Shown: one piece after another, positions 42,801 through 51,382 of the stretch
How positions within the stretch are numbered: the stretch's first letter is position 1
Layout of the letters: the number at the start of each line of letters is the position of its first letter
Source: Deltaproteobacteria bacterium
GTDB taxonomy: Bacteria; Myxococcota_A; UBA9042; PHBI01; JACKFB01
Direction: 5' to 3'
NCBI GenBank assembly: GCA_020632695.1
Contig: JACKFB010000001.1
Coordinates: forward strand, 372,001 to 436,000
DNA length: 64,000 bases
Notes under the pieces: generated by a model
Databases searched by the model: none
What the model was told of the DNA's origin: nothing
Seen by the model: only the letters and a program-made list of their open reading frames with translations
Position numbers and translations under genes: made by a program

Positions 42801-44724
42801 CCGACAGCGCGACCGGGATCTCGGCGGCGCCGAGCTCGACGGCCCCTGTCCAGCCGAGCTCGAGCGCGCCGACGCTCAGGGTCAGCTCCACCTCGCCGGC
42901 CGCGCCCAGGCTCCCGTTGACGGCGACCGCGTGGGTGGCGCCGGAGCTGAACCAGGAGCCCCCGCCCTGGCGGTATCGGCAGCCCGCCTCGCCCAGCGCG
43001 TTCACCTGCGAGGCCAGGCCCTGGTCGATGAGCGCGTCGAGCGAGCCGTTGCACTCCCACTCGAAGGCCGTGCCCGGGTTGCCCACGCTGACCTCGCCGC
43101 TGGCTGCGAAGACGCCCTCGAAGGCGCCGCCGAAGGGGCCCGGGTAGAAGCAGCCGCCCAGCAGTGGCGCGACGCACCCCACGGCGGGGTCGCACTGGTC
43201 GAGGGAGCAGGGGACGCCGTCGTCGCACAGCCGCGGCGAGCCGATGCAGGTGCCTTCGGCGCAGCGGTCCTCCTCGGTGCAGGGGTTGGCGTCGTCGCAG
43301 GGCAGGTCGAGGGGCACCTCCACGCAGCCGAGGGCCGGATCGCAGCGCTCTGCCAGGCAGGGGGTGCTCGTCCCGCAGGACGCGTCGCGCGGCGTGTGGA
43401 CGCAGCCGCTGCCGGGGACGCAGGTGTCCTCGGTGCAGTCGATGAGGTCGTCGCAGGCGTCCGCGGCGGCAGCGTGGACGCAGCCGACGCCGGGCTCGCA
43501 GGTGTCGACGGTGCACCCAGCGCCGTCGTCGCAGGCTCCAGCGATGGGCGCGTTGATGCAGCCGTCGACCGGGTCGCAGGTGTCGGCCGTGCAGGACAGC
43601 CCGTCGTCGCAGGCGGCCACGGGCGCCACGTTGGAGCAGCCGCCGAGCGGGTCGCAGGTGTCGACGGTGCAGAGGACGCCGTCGTCGCAGAGCGCGAGCG
43701 GCGTGACGCTGCGGCAGCCCGCCTGGCCGTCGCAGATGTCCTCGGTGCAGGCGTCGCCGTCGTCGCAGAGGGCTTGCGGGTCTTCGTCGATGAGGCCGTC
43801 GCAGTCGTCGTCGACGCCGTCGCAGCTCTCGACCCCGGCGGCCGGGTCGCCCGCTTGGATGGGGACGTGCTCGCAGGACCAGGCATCGCCCGGGAAGGCG
43901 CAGAGCACGCAGGGGGCGCTCTCGGCGGTGCCGTCGGGCGGACCCGTCGCCGGCAGGACCAGCAGCGCGCCGCCGGCTCCCCGGGTCCACACCGCAGCCG
44001 CGGCGCCGCAGTCGGAGGCGATGAGCGCGGACGCCTGGGTGGCGTCTGCGAGGGCCGCGACCTCGGCGCCGGCGAGCTGGCAGCCCAGCTCGCCCGCCTC
44101 GGCGCTCAGGGTGCCGGCGTCCTCGGCGGCGAGCCCGAGCAGGCAGACGTCGCCCTGGCGCGTTCCCCCCGCGGGACAGCCGGGCTCGGGCACGCAGGAG
44201 TCCGCGGTGCACGAGTCGCCGTCGTCACAGCGCGGCGCTGCGCTGACCTCGCAGTGGCACGCGCCGACGCAGAAGACCTGTTCGCAGACGTTGGTGAGCT
44301 TGGACAGGCAGTCGCCGTCGACCGCGCACTCGCAGCTCGCGTCGGGCGAGACGTCGCCTCCATCCGCGCCGGCGTCGCCGTCGGCCGCGGTCTGAGCGTC
44401 GGCGTCGGCCGCCGTGTCGGCCACGGCGTCGGTGTCTGGAGCGGCGTCGGTGTCCGGAGCGGCGTCGGTGTCGGCCCCGGAGTCGGCGTCGGCGTCGGCG
44501 TCGGCGTCGGCCGGGACGTCGGTCTCGCTGTCGGCGGCGACGTCTTCCACCACGCCATCGTCGGGTCCTGCTGCGTCGTCTGCGCCCGCGTCGCGTCCCG
44601 TGCCGTCGGGTGCGACGTCGACGAGCGCGTCGCGCTGGCCCGCGTCGGCCGACTGCGTCGCGGGCTCGCACGCCAGGAGAAGCGCGCCCACAACGGCGCA
44701 GACGATGGGGCTCCATCGGTCCAT
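39889..44724 (-). CDS. Giant exported lipoprotein with Asp/Ala linker and Cys-rich repeats
   Basis: A 1611-residue protein, ATG 44724 with GGGAG seven bases upstream. A signal ends V-G-A-L-L-L-A-C (Cys about 19). Residues 25-125 are an Asp/Ala/Thr/Pro-rich linker (D-T-D-A-A-P repeats). About 130-540 hold a Cys-rich region with units C-D-D-G-x-x-C-T-x-D-T-C-D-P-x-x-G-C (nine or ten copies) and a MopE-like motif C-D-G-V-D-D-D-C-D-G-L-I-D-E. The last 1000 residues are beta-rich, with many repeated V-x-G-x-A-x-L-A-L-P-G-F strands, reminiscent of repetitive surface fibres. No enzymatic motif. Probably a large calcium-binding surface protein. Confidence 0.85.
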   Translation of the reverse strand: MDRWSPIVCAVVGALLLACEPATQSADAGQRDALVDVAPDGTGRDAGADDAAGPDDGVVEDVAADSETDVPADADADADADSGADTDAAPDTDAAPDTDAVADTAADADAQTAADGDAGADGGDVSPDASCECAVDGDCLSKLTNVCEQVFCVGACHCEVSAAPRCDDGDSCTADSCVPEPGCPAGGTRQGDVCLLGLAAEDAGTLSAEAGELGCQLAGAEVAALADATQASALIASDCGAAAAVWTRGAGGALLVLPATGPPDGTAESAPCVLCAFPGDAWSCEHVPIQAGDPAAGVESCDGVDDDCDGLIDEDPQALCDDGDACTEDICDGQAGCRSVTPLALCDDGVLCTVDTCDPLGGCSNVAPVAACDDGLSCTADTCDPVDGCINAPIAGACDDGAGCTVDTCEPGVGCVHAAAADACDDLIDCTEDTCVPGSGCVHTPRDASCGTSTPCLAERCDPALGCVEVPLDLPCDDANPCTEEDRCAEGTCIGSPRLCDDGVPCSLDQCDPAVGCVAPLLGGCFYPGPFGGAFEGVFAASGEVSVGNPGTAFEWECNGSLDALIDQGLASQVNALGEAGCRYRQGGGSWFSSGATHAVAVNGSLGAAGEVELTLSVGALELGWTGAVELGAAEIPVALSGTSGGALGTYEVVSAGHLPPGALSVAPTGSYSLYVELTRAPVTGTCCAPFGCETGSDIDCYVNGFDFVPDAAGECCDATECTVLAASECEALPDHEFVPSTVGACCTPAYACTGVSAVDCEFAGGVPQGGLGCEDVDGDGFADACGVPPTFGVTDYSNCALDGDRLTASIGPVTLELDASWSLQAAGYVALSPIGLVTPYGTVVLPGSTGATVACGTPFGLSGQLDAPPLLGGLSTWPGADATTSAPSLGLGYGYGHQLRALGLDGPFIDSRPYVYASASTGVGVELGDAIVVNVNEGDHGVVAVDPTDPGFIVEVSGEALSSGTGDLVKNVGLGLSRGGHLGLRSRVDVVDDAGRFAPFQTRGHIWRAGEVALLPIPELPANVFVDGEVLVDVGEAVELVEPLGESLVSGDLGALEDALSALGSGQSAEQVLAGLELSGNSDRLLVHAGPVEVTFARASFRAGPSGLYFAGEGFSPGALLASGDAGPLFEAFSTLTLQQTGRAWGFVNADGFRFTTEVDLVAGPFSLTGVQLIIDSHDGLRIRGGAFNMDFGAFLKRLETLVQCDFGEGGATCSVAGLPVASVQGGLDDAGFVLDLQMGVPVLGQVAFSARVGESGDFTLSGEAAAGLPGLQSGAATVTLAQDGFDASAKVTQLGTSVQLAGRVAFDGAYEFSGEAAFGLAGFNMQKGRVRVSSASGFTIDGTMQAWTHQLDAHVLVATDGSWTLTGSGAFGVAGFDLGTVSVTSESGMFGLNLQGQLALGALSATLSGVVTPQTFSLTGQAALALPGFSLGQASLKLLPSGLTLAGTLSVLGASAEVSGQVSTAGTFSLTAPGGISFPVGGTSLTGSVTFTHSPSQTAVLGSASLVVGGTTFQSDYVFTPAGLVWRASAAGQAGFSFGAVGGQVTGTGTAEVIAAGGPPLLGLRFDGKVCAKVISTSCSTLTGIGLTLGGDVDVKIPLLGQTKTLNVF

Positions 44725-44834
44725 CACGGCGCTCCCGAAGAGGGGACGGGGTTCTCGGCGGGTATAGCCGGCGCCCACCCCTGGATCAACGAAGGGCGTG
44801 CGCGAGCTCCCGCCACCGGGACGGAGCGCGCGCC

Positions 44835-45878
44835 TCAGCGGCTGCTCGGCGCCGCGCGAGCCAGGAGGCGCCGGGCGACGCGGTCGGCGCCCTGGCCGTC
44901 GACCAGCGCGCGGGCGGTCTTCGCCATGGCGGCGCGGTCAGCCAGGGGCCGCCAGCAGGCGGCAGGCGGCGGCGGCGAGGGCGGCCGCGTCCAGGTCGGC
45001 GTGCCAGCCCAGGCTGATGGCGGCTCCGGCGGCGTCCAGGTTGGCGGCGATGTCGCGCTGGTTGTCGGCGACGACGACCAGCACGGCCGGCAGGCCCGGA
45101 GTGGCAGAAGCTCCCAGCAGGTGCTGCCGGCGGCAGCCACGGCGATATCGGCGTGGGCCATCAGCTCGGGCATGTTGCGGGCGTCGCGGTGGATGGTGAC
45201 GGGCAGGTCGGCCAGGGCCGAGGCGACGGCGTCGGCGCGGGGTTGCTGCCGCCCAGCACCAGGGTGACGTCGACGGGCGGCTCATCGGCGGCGTGCTCAG
45301 CCAGGGCGCGGGCGGTGGCCTCGCTGAGCCCAGCGGGGTCGCTGCCGCCGAGGGTGACCAGCACCCGGCAGCCGGTCCGCGCGGCAGGGGGGCGCGGCGT
45401 CGAGGAACTCGTGGCGCAGGAGCGCGTAGCGGGTGCCGAGGAGGCGCTCGGCGTCGGGCGCCAGGGGCGCGTACCACGCCTCGGAGGCGCCCAGGTTCTG
45501 GTCCAGCAGCAGGTCGCAGTCGAACCCGTCGACGCGGTGGCCGTCGTCGACGACCAGGGTGGTCGCGAGCTGGCGCAGCGCGTGCTGGAAGCCGCGGTCG
45601 AACACGTAGCCGTCGATGACGCAGGCGTCGGCGCTCGAGCAGGCCAGCTCCGACGTGGCGCGCAGGTCGGCCGCGCCGCCCGCGGGGCCCAGGCACCGAC
45701 GCCAGCTCCACCCCGCCTCGCGCAGGCGCTGGCCCAGCGCCGGCGGCAGGTCCACCGCGGCCAGGGTGACCGGCCCGGCCTGGGCCCGCTGCCACGCCTC
45801 GGCCAGCGCCAGGCACCGCATCACGTGGCCGGCGCCGATGGCGGGGCCGGCGTCCGCGCGGATGAGCAGGCGGCTCAC
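44835..45878 (-). pseudogene. pseG: PseG-like UDP-sugar hydrolase, broken by about four frameshifts
   Basis: Begins at GTG 45878 with L-L-I-R-A-D-A-G-P-A-I-G-A-G-H-V-M-R-C-L, the PseG N-terminus with catalytic His. It continues in other frames: V-T-L-G-G-S-D-P-A-G-L, then N-M-P-E-L-M-A-H-A-D-I-A-V-A-A-G, then N-Q-R-D-I-A-A-N-L-D-A-A-G, and a normal C-terminus. Shifts fall near 45388, 45240, 45105 and 44950, each curable by one base, for example a missing C at a run of four near 45240. PseG hydrolyses UDP-2,4-diacetamido-trideoxy-altropyranose in pseudaminic acid synthesis. No other Pse genes are here. Likely sequencing error rather than decay. GTGA overlaps the previous gene. Confidence 0.75.
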
Positions 45879-46806
45879 GGTGGGTCGGCGGCGCACCGGA
45901 AGCCGTGGCCCTGGCTGGTGAGGTCGGGAGCCAGAAACGAGTCGCGCAGCTCGGGCAGGATGAGCGAGTCGCCCTCGCGCCACTCACCACCCTTGGCGTA
46001 GGCCGGCTTGTCGTCCGGCGGCGGCCGCGAGGTGTCGGCGCGATGCTCCACCACTCCTTGACGTTGCCGACCTGGTTGATGGTGCCGTAGGGGCTGGGGA
46101 CCTCCGCGTAGGACTCCACCGGCACCAGCCCGTCGGGCAGGCCGGCGTACCCCAGGCAGGCGTGAAGAACTCGCCGCGCTCGACCTGGGCGTCGGCGCAG
46201 CTCAGGTCGTCGCCCCAGGGGTAGGTCAGCCCGGCCGGACCGCGGGCCGCCTTCTCCCACTCCTGCTGGGTGGGCAGGCGCTTGTGGGCCCAGCGGCAGT
46301 AGGCCTCGGCGCGGAACCAGTCGATGTAGTTGGCCGGCAGGTCGAGCTGGTCGTCCCGGCACTGGGTGGGCGTCAGGTCGTCGACCTGGGCGCACAGCTC
46401 CACGCGTCGTCAGCCCGTGCAGCCGCCGTCCGCCACGCAGTCCAGGAACTCCGCCGCCGAGACCTCGGCCCGGTCGATGCAGTAGTCGGGCAGGTCGACG
46501 GTGGCCTCCAGCGGCGGCGGCTGAACAGGAAGGGCCCCGCCGGCACCGCGACCATGCCCGCCGGGCAATCGAAGGGCGGCGGCCCGATGTCACCGCCAGC
46601 ATCGGAATCGCCGGTCGCGGCCCCGGTCAGCCCCTGGCCCCGGAATCGGCCTCGGCCCCGGAATCGGCCTCGGCCCTGAATCGGCCTCGGCCCCGGAATC
46701 GGCCTCGGCCCCCCCGGCCCCGGCCCCGGCCTCGGCCCCCCGCCCCCGTCACACGCGCCGACGACCGCCCCGACGAGGCACAGCACCGCACGCGACTTCG
46801 GGACAC
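45875..46806 (-). pseudogene. Formylglycine-generating-enzyme (SUMF1) family lipoprotein, with at least five frameshifts
   Basis: GTG 46806 follows AGGAGGT. After an early shift a lipoprotein signal appears (A-V-L-C-L-V-G-A-V-V-G-A-C), then a repeat-encoded linker, then SUMF1 domain pieces: C-P-A-G-M-V-A-V-P-A-G-P-F; D-L-P-D-Y-C-I-D-R-A-E-V-S; C-R-W-A-H-K-R-L-P-T-Q-Q-E-W-E-K-A; G-T-I-N-Q-V-G-N-V-K-E-W-W; and G-H-G-F-R-C-A. Shifts near 46790, 46525, 46410, 46165 and 46045. The domain ends in its usual G-F-R-C. The stop overlaps the PseG start. Such proteins may be true FGEs or sensor-type SUMF1 folds. Confidence 0.75.
46600..46745. repeat. GC-rich minisatellite in the SUMF1-type lipoprotein
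   Basis: Repeats of GGCCGAGGCCGATTCCGG-like modules in the linker-coding part. Shares six-base modules with the arrays at 5270-5500 and 49196-49360. Confidence 0.75.
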
Positions 46807-46854
46807 CGAGACCTCCTGGGCCCGCCAAAGCTACGCCGGGCGCCTCGGCGCGCG

Positions 46855-48634
46855 TCAAACCACGTCGAAGTGCCACCGGTCCCGCTGGGGTCCAGCTCGC
46901 TCGCGCGCAGCCCGATGGCGTCGCCGGCGACGAAGCGCGCGCTGCCGTCCGCAGCCGCGATGCCGCTGGCGCCCGGCAGCGGTCGCGTCGTCGTCTGCCA
47001 TGCCCGCGCCAGGTCCTCGGCGTACACCTTCAGCTCGATGGGCGGCTCGTCCAGCCGCACGTAGAACTTCGTCGGCGTCGCGCCCAGCACCGTCCCGACG
47101 CGCGCAGCGGTCGCTCGTCCGCCTCCGGCGCCGGTCGCCCGCCAGCAGGTCGTCGATGGCCAGCTTTAGCGGCGTCCTTGGTGAGCTGCGACTGCACCTC
47201 CTTGGACCGGTTGGCCGCCTCGATGACCGCCTCGCGCAGCGCCGCGTCGGCCGCGGTGTCCTGGTCGGGCGGCGCCAGTCCCAGCAGCTCCAGCGCCTCC
47301 TTGTGGGTGAAGATGCCGGCGATCTCGCGCATCGGCGCCGAGAAGCGCGCGTATCCCTCGACCCCAGCGCGTAGTGCTGGCCGGGCGTCGCCGCGAAGAG
47401 CGAGCGCACGTTGGTCAGCCGCACCTGCCGCTCCAGCGCCGCTCGCAACCGCGCGTGCTCGGCGTCGCGGGGCAGGCGCTCAGGTAGTCGCTGAGCGGCT
47501 CGTGGTCGCCGTCCGACGCGCCGCCGCCAGGCGAAGCGCTCGCGGTCCAGCCCATGGGCCGTGATGATCGCCTCGATGGACTCGGCCAGCTCGGCCAGCC
47601 GCTCGGGCGGCGGCGCCTCGTGGACGCGGTACACCGCCTGCAGGAGCCGCGCCCGCGGCCCCATCGCGCGCGCCAGCAGCTTCGCGCCCTCGATGTTGCA
47701 CATCAGCAGCGAGCTGCTCGTTGTGGCGCTCGACCTCCGAGGCGCGAGTCGGTCACCAGCTCCAGTCCCTGGCCCGCCACCCGGCGCCAGCGCCACGTCG
47801 GCCCCGATCCGCTCGTAGTCCACCACGTCGCGGAGCCTGGCCAGCGCCTGCCGCTGCCCGCCGACGACGCGCAGCAGCTCCAGGCTCTCGCGCAGCTCGG
47901 CCGCCGGCAGCGGGTGGGCCGCCGGATCGTCGTAGAAGCGCTGCACACCGTCGTAGGAGAGCTTCGCGCGGCTGCGGATGCAGGCGCGCTCGACCCACCC
48001 CCGTCACGCGGCCCTCGGCGTCGAGCTCCATCGTGAAGACGACGGCGCGGCGCGGAACGTCGGGGTTGAGCGAGACCAGCCCCTCGCTCAGGGCCCGCGG
48101 CAGCATGGGCACGCTGAGCCCGGGCAGGTAGAAGCTGGCCCCGCGGGGCGTCCCTCGGCGAACAGCGCGCCGTGGGCCTGGACGTAGTGGGCGGCGTCGG
48201 CCAGGGCGTAGCGCGCGACGTGCCCGCCGCCGGGGCGCGCGGGCGAGGTGCAGCGCCTGGTCCAGGTCGCGCGAGTCGCTGTTGTCGATGGTGCAGAAGG
48301 GCAGCGCCTCGAGGTCCACCAGTGAGGGGTCGTCGATGCCCGGCGCCGTGCTCAGCGCGGCGACCTCGGCCCAGGCGGCGTCGGGCCAGGCCACGCGCAG
48401 GTGGTGGCGCTCGACGAGGCCCCAGATGCGCGCCAGCCCGGAGCCCGGCGTAGCGAGGACCTGGCGCTGGCTCGCCTCGCCCTGGCGGAAGCGGCGTACC
48501 ACCGTGCCCTCGGGCAGGTCGTCCAGCTCGGGCGCCGGGACCGCGTCGCCGCGGGTCCCGAAGAGCACCAGCGTCGTCCGCGCGCCTTCCCGCCGGACGC
48601 GGCCGACCGCTTCCTCTCGTATGGGCGCCGTCAT
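46855..48634 (-). pseudogene. RNB-domain exoribonuclease (RNase II/R family), with ten or more frameshifts
   Basis: ATG 48634 to the stop at 46855, about 590 codons if repaired. Recognisable pieces: E-G-T-V-V-R-R-F-R-Q-G-E-A near the start; the RNB metal-site T-I-D-N-S-D-S-R-D-L-D-Q-A-L; P-G-L-S-V-P-M-L-P-R-A-L-S-E-G-L-V-S-L-N-P; Y-E-R-I-G-A-D-V-A-L; and a C-terminal S1-like end A-T-P-T-K-F-Y-V-R-L-D-E-P-P-I-E-L. It degrades RNA 3' to 5'. Frames change on average every 100-200 bases, always compatible with single-base losses. Codon usage stays strong, which argues for assembly error. Confidence 0.8.
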
Positions 48635-48649
48635 CGGCGACAATGTACA

Positions 48650-49414
48650 ATGTTCCCGCCGCGGGGCCACCGGCCGCCGCACCCGACCGCCGAGGCCCTC
48701 CTGCCGCTCGCCACCACCCAGCTCGCCCGCGCCCTCCGAGCGGCCTCCCTCGTGCTGGTGGCGGCGCGCGGCGGCGTGCAGCAGCAGCCCGCGGCTGAGC
48801 GTGCAGGTGTGCAGCGACCTGGCCGTCCCAGGCTGAGCTGGACGCCGTGCGGCTGGTGCTCTTCGACGGTCAGCGCGAGGTGGAGCGCTTCGCCCGCGTG
48901 TTCGAGCTGGTCGAGTGCCCGGCGGGGCGGGTGCGGACCTTGCCGCAGGTGGTGGAGGTGCCGAGCCCCGGGGACGGCCTGGCTGCGGGTCGAGGGGCGG
49001 GACGGCGTGCTGATGCTGAGCGCCGAGGTGCGGCTCATCGCCGGGGACGGCGAGGACGCGCCGGTGCCGGTCAGCCTGGTGGCGGCGTGCCTCGGGCAGG
49101 TGTGCCCCAAGGGGCAGACGTGTCTGATCGATGGGTGCGCGGCCGCGCCGTACCACTCGGAGACGCCGATGCGGTGTGCGGCGGCGGCGGGGGAGTCCGA
49201 TGCCGGGGGCGGGGGCGAGACCGATGCCGGGGCCGGGGCCGACTCCGGGGCCGGGGCCGAGACCGGGGCCGGGGCCGAGACCGGGGCCGGGGCCGAGACC
49301 GGGGCCGGGGCCGAGACCGGGGCCGAGGCCGGGGCCGGGGCCGAGACCGACTCCGAGGACATCGGACCTTCCCTCTGCTCGCCGGGGTCGCCGTTCGGTG
49401 GGGGGGCGCTGTGA
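48650..49414 (+). pseudogene. Exported lipoprotein with Glu/Thr/Gly/Ala linker, three apparent frameshifts
   Basis: The N-terminal signal region reads A-L-R-A-A-S-L-V-L-V-A-A, then, after a shift near 48770, A-C-S-S-S-P-R-L-S-V-Q-V-C (lipobox Cys), then after shifts near 48835 and 48980 the rest: L-V-L-F-D-G-Q-R-E-V-E-R-F and C-L-G-Q-V-C-P-K-G-Q-T-C-L-I-D-G-C, ending in a repeat-encoded E-T-G-A-G-A linker. The true start cannot be fixed. Its GTGA overlap with the VWA-like lipoprotein gene shows the two are co-translated. Confidence 0.6.
49196..49360. repeat. GC-rich minisatellite encoding an E-T-G-A-G-A linker
   Basis: About 165 bp of GGGGCCGAGACC / GGGGCC modules, in frame, near the end of the lipoprotein gene. 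Unlike in the SGNH gene, where this strand is antisense, it is read here as Glu-Thr-Gly-Ala. Confidence 0.88.
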
Positions 49415-51351
49415 GCCGGCTCCTCGGCGCGGCGCTGGTCGCGTGGGTCGGCCTCTGGGGCTGCACCGACGCCAACCTCTACAGCCCCAGCGCTCCGGCG
49501 GCCGAGGCGGATCGCGTCGCCGTCTCCGGGCGGGTGTGCACCGACGATCCGGCGGTCGCGCGCTTCCCGCTGCGCATCGTGCTGCTCGTCGACGCCGCGG
49601 CCGGGCCGCTCTTCAGCGACTTCGACCCGCAGGGCCAGCGCATCGGCGTGCTGCAGGCCTTCATCAACTCGGCGCTGGGCCGGCCCGAGGCCTCGCTGGC
49701 GGTGGTGCGCTACGCCGGCCGCTCCGCCCGCCTGGCCCCCAGCGAGGGCAGCTTCACCCGCAACCCCGGCCAGCTCCTGGGAGCGATCGGCCAGCTCGCC
49801 ATCGCCCAGCCCTGCCTCGGCGCCGACCAGTGCCGCGACTGGCAGGACGGCCTGCGCACGGCGCGCTCGCTCATCGAGGGCGACATGGCCCAGAGCCTCG
49901 CCGGCACCCGGGTGCTGACCCAGTACGTCGTGCTGCACATCGCCGCCGGGCCGCACTCGCCCATGGCCCGTGCCGCCGACTGCTGCGCGCCCAACGACGC
50001 GGCCTGCGTGGACGAGGGCGACCACCCCTCGGCCACCTGCCAGGCGCAGCGCGACGCGGAGCTGGTCCAGAGCCTGGTACAGGCCGTGCGCGACGCGGGC
50101 GCGGGCGGCCTGCGCTACCACACGCTGCAGCTCGCCGCGGAGCCCGACGCCGACGCCAACGACGACGTGGCGCGATCGATGAAGCAGATGGCCTTCGCTG
50201 GCGGCGGCACGGCGACGCGGGTGGGAGGCATCGGCGGGTTCACGCCGTCCTTGCTGGACGTCCTGGACCTGCGCGCCGAGCTGCGGGCCAAGCGGCTGGT
50301 GGTCTCCAACCGCAACGCGCGGCCCTCGCCCGATGGCCCGCTCGCCGACTCGGACGGCGACGGGCTTTCCGACCGCGACGAGGCCGCCGCTGGCACGGCG
50401 CCCGACCTCGCCGACAGCGACGGCGACGGCATCGGCGACCTGGTCGAGATCCTCGTGGGCTTCGACCCGCTCGCCAAGGACGTGCCGGTCGCCTGCGAGG
50501 CGGTGGACCCGCTGGCCGACACCGACGCCGACGGGCTGGGCGACTGCGACGAGGTGCTGCTGGGCACCGACATCTCGCTGGTGGACACCGACGGCGACGC
50601 GCTGCCCGACCGCGAGGAGGTCATCGGCGGGACCGACTACCTCAGCGCCGACGCCGAGGCGGACGACGACGGCGACGGCATCTCCAACGGCGACGAGATC
50701 CGGCAGCACTCGGACCCGCGCTCGACCGACCGGGCCGACCAGCTCGCGTTCGCCTACCGCTACGAGGTCACCGACGAGGGGCTGGTGGTGGAGCTGCTGC
50801 CCGACGCGCTGGAGCGCACGCCCGGCGTGGAGATCCTGCGGCCGTCGGAGGGGACGACCGCCGGCGTGGGCGCGCTGGTCTACACGGCCTCGACGGGGAC
50901 CCTGCAGTGGCGCGACGCCGGCGACGCGCAGCTCGGGCCGCCGGTGGCGATCGGGGAGGGCGGCGAGCTGTGGCTGCCCTCGTCGTCCTTCGCGGACATC
51001 CAGGGCGAGGAGGGGCGGCGGCTGCTGGTGCGCGTGGAGCCGGCGCTGCTGGCGCCGGGCGACGTGGCCGAGAGCGTGCGCATCGTGCCGCGGGCCCGGC
51101 AGTGCCTGACCTACACGGTGCGCAACATCCGGATGATGCCGACGGTGGCGGTCGAGGGGGCGGAGGTCGCGGGCGGCAACGCCATCGTGCTGGCGCTGGC
51201 CGAGGCGCCCGAGGACAGGCTGGCGGTGCCGGGGCCCTTCCGGCTGGCGCTGGTGCCGGTGCGCTTCATCCCGCCCGATGTGCGGGTGCCGGGGGCGGCC
51301 ACGCTGGAGGTGCTGGACGAGGAGTTCGTGCGGCCGCGGCTGCCGCGCTGA
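49411..51351 (+). CDS. Exported VWA-like lipoprotein with thrombospondin type 3 repeats
   Basis: A 646-residue protein starting with GTG that overlaps the preceding stop (GTGA). A lipoprotein signal (L-V-A-W-V-G-L-W-G-C at about 17) precedes a VWA-like domain (about 45-290: F-P-L-R-I-V-L-L-V-D, L-A-V-V-R-Y-A-G, and A-Q-Y-V-V-L-H-I). Its metal site is weak: D-A-A-A-G replaces the D-x-S-x-S MIDAS. About 300-430 are TSP3 calcium repeats (D-S-D-G-D-G-L-S-D, D-T-D-A-D-G-L-G-D). A C-terminal beta-domain of about 200 residues ends the protein. A surface adhesin-like function is likely. Confidence 0.85.
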   Translation: MSRLLGAALVAWVGLWGCTDANLYSPSAPAAEADRVAVSGRVCTDDPAVARFPLRIVLLVDAAAGPLFSDFDPQGQRIGVLQAFINSALGRPEASLAVVRYAGRSARLAPSEGSFTRNPGQLLGAIGQLAIAQPCLGADQCRDWQDGLRTARSLIEGDMAQSLAGTRVLTQYVVLHIAAGPHSPMARAADCCAPNDAACVDEGDHPSATCQAQRDAELVQSLVQAVRDAGAGGLRYHTLQLAAEPDADANDDVARSMKQMAFAGGGTATRVGGIGGFTPSLLDVLDLRAELRAKRLVVSNRNARPSPDGPLADSDGDGLSDRDEAAAGTAPDLADSDGDGIGDLVEILVGFDPLAKDVPVACEAVDPLADTDADGLGDCDEVLLGTDISLVDTDGDALPDREEVIGGTDYLSADAEADDDGDGISNGDEIRQHSDPRSTDRADQLAFAYRYEVTDEGLVVELLPDALERTPGVEILRPSEGTTAGVGALVYTASTGTLQWRDAGDAQLGPPVAIGEGGELWLPSSSFADIQGEEGRRLLVRVEPALLAPGDVAESVRIVPRARQCLTYTVRNIRMMPTVAVEGAEVAGGNAIVLALAEAPEDRLAVPGPFRLALVPVRFIPPDVRVPGAATLEVLDEEFVRPRLPR

Positions 51352-51382
51352 GCTCCGGATGCTCGAGCGCGAGGGGGGCGCT

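Noticed and set aside
40657..45267. 1536-codon plus-strand frame opposite the 1611-residue lipoprotein
   Set aside because: Antisense shadow; the minus-strand gene has a ribosome-binding site, signal peptide and repeat domains.
49196..49360. CRISPR or tRNA-like structure in the GGCCGAG array
   Set aside because: It is an in-frame tandem repeat within a coding sequence, without spacers.
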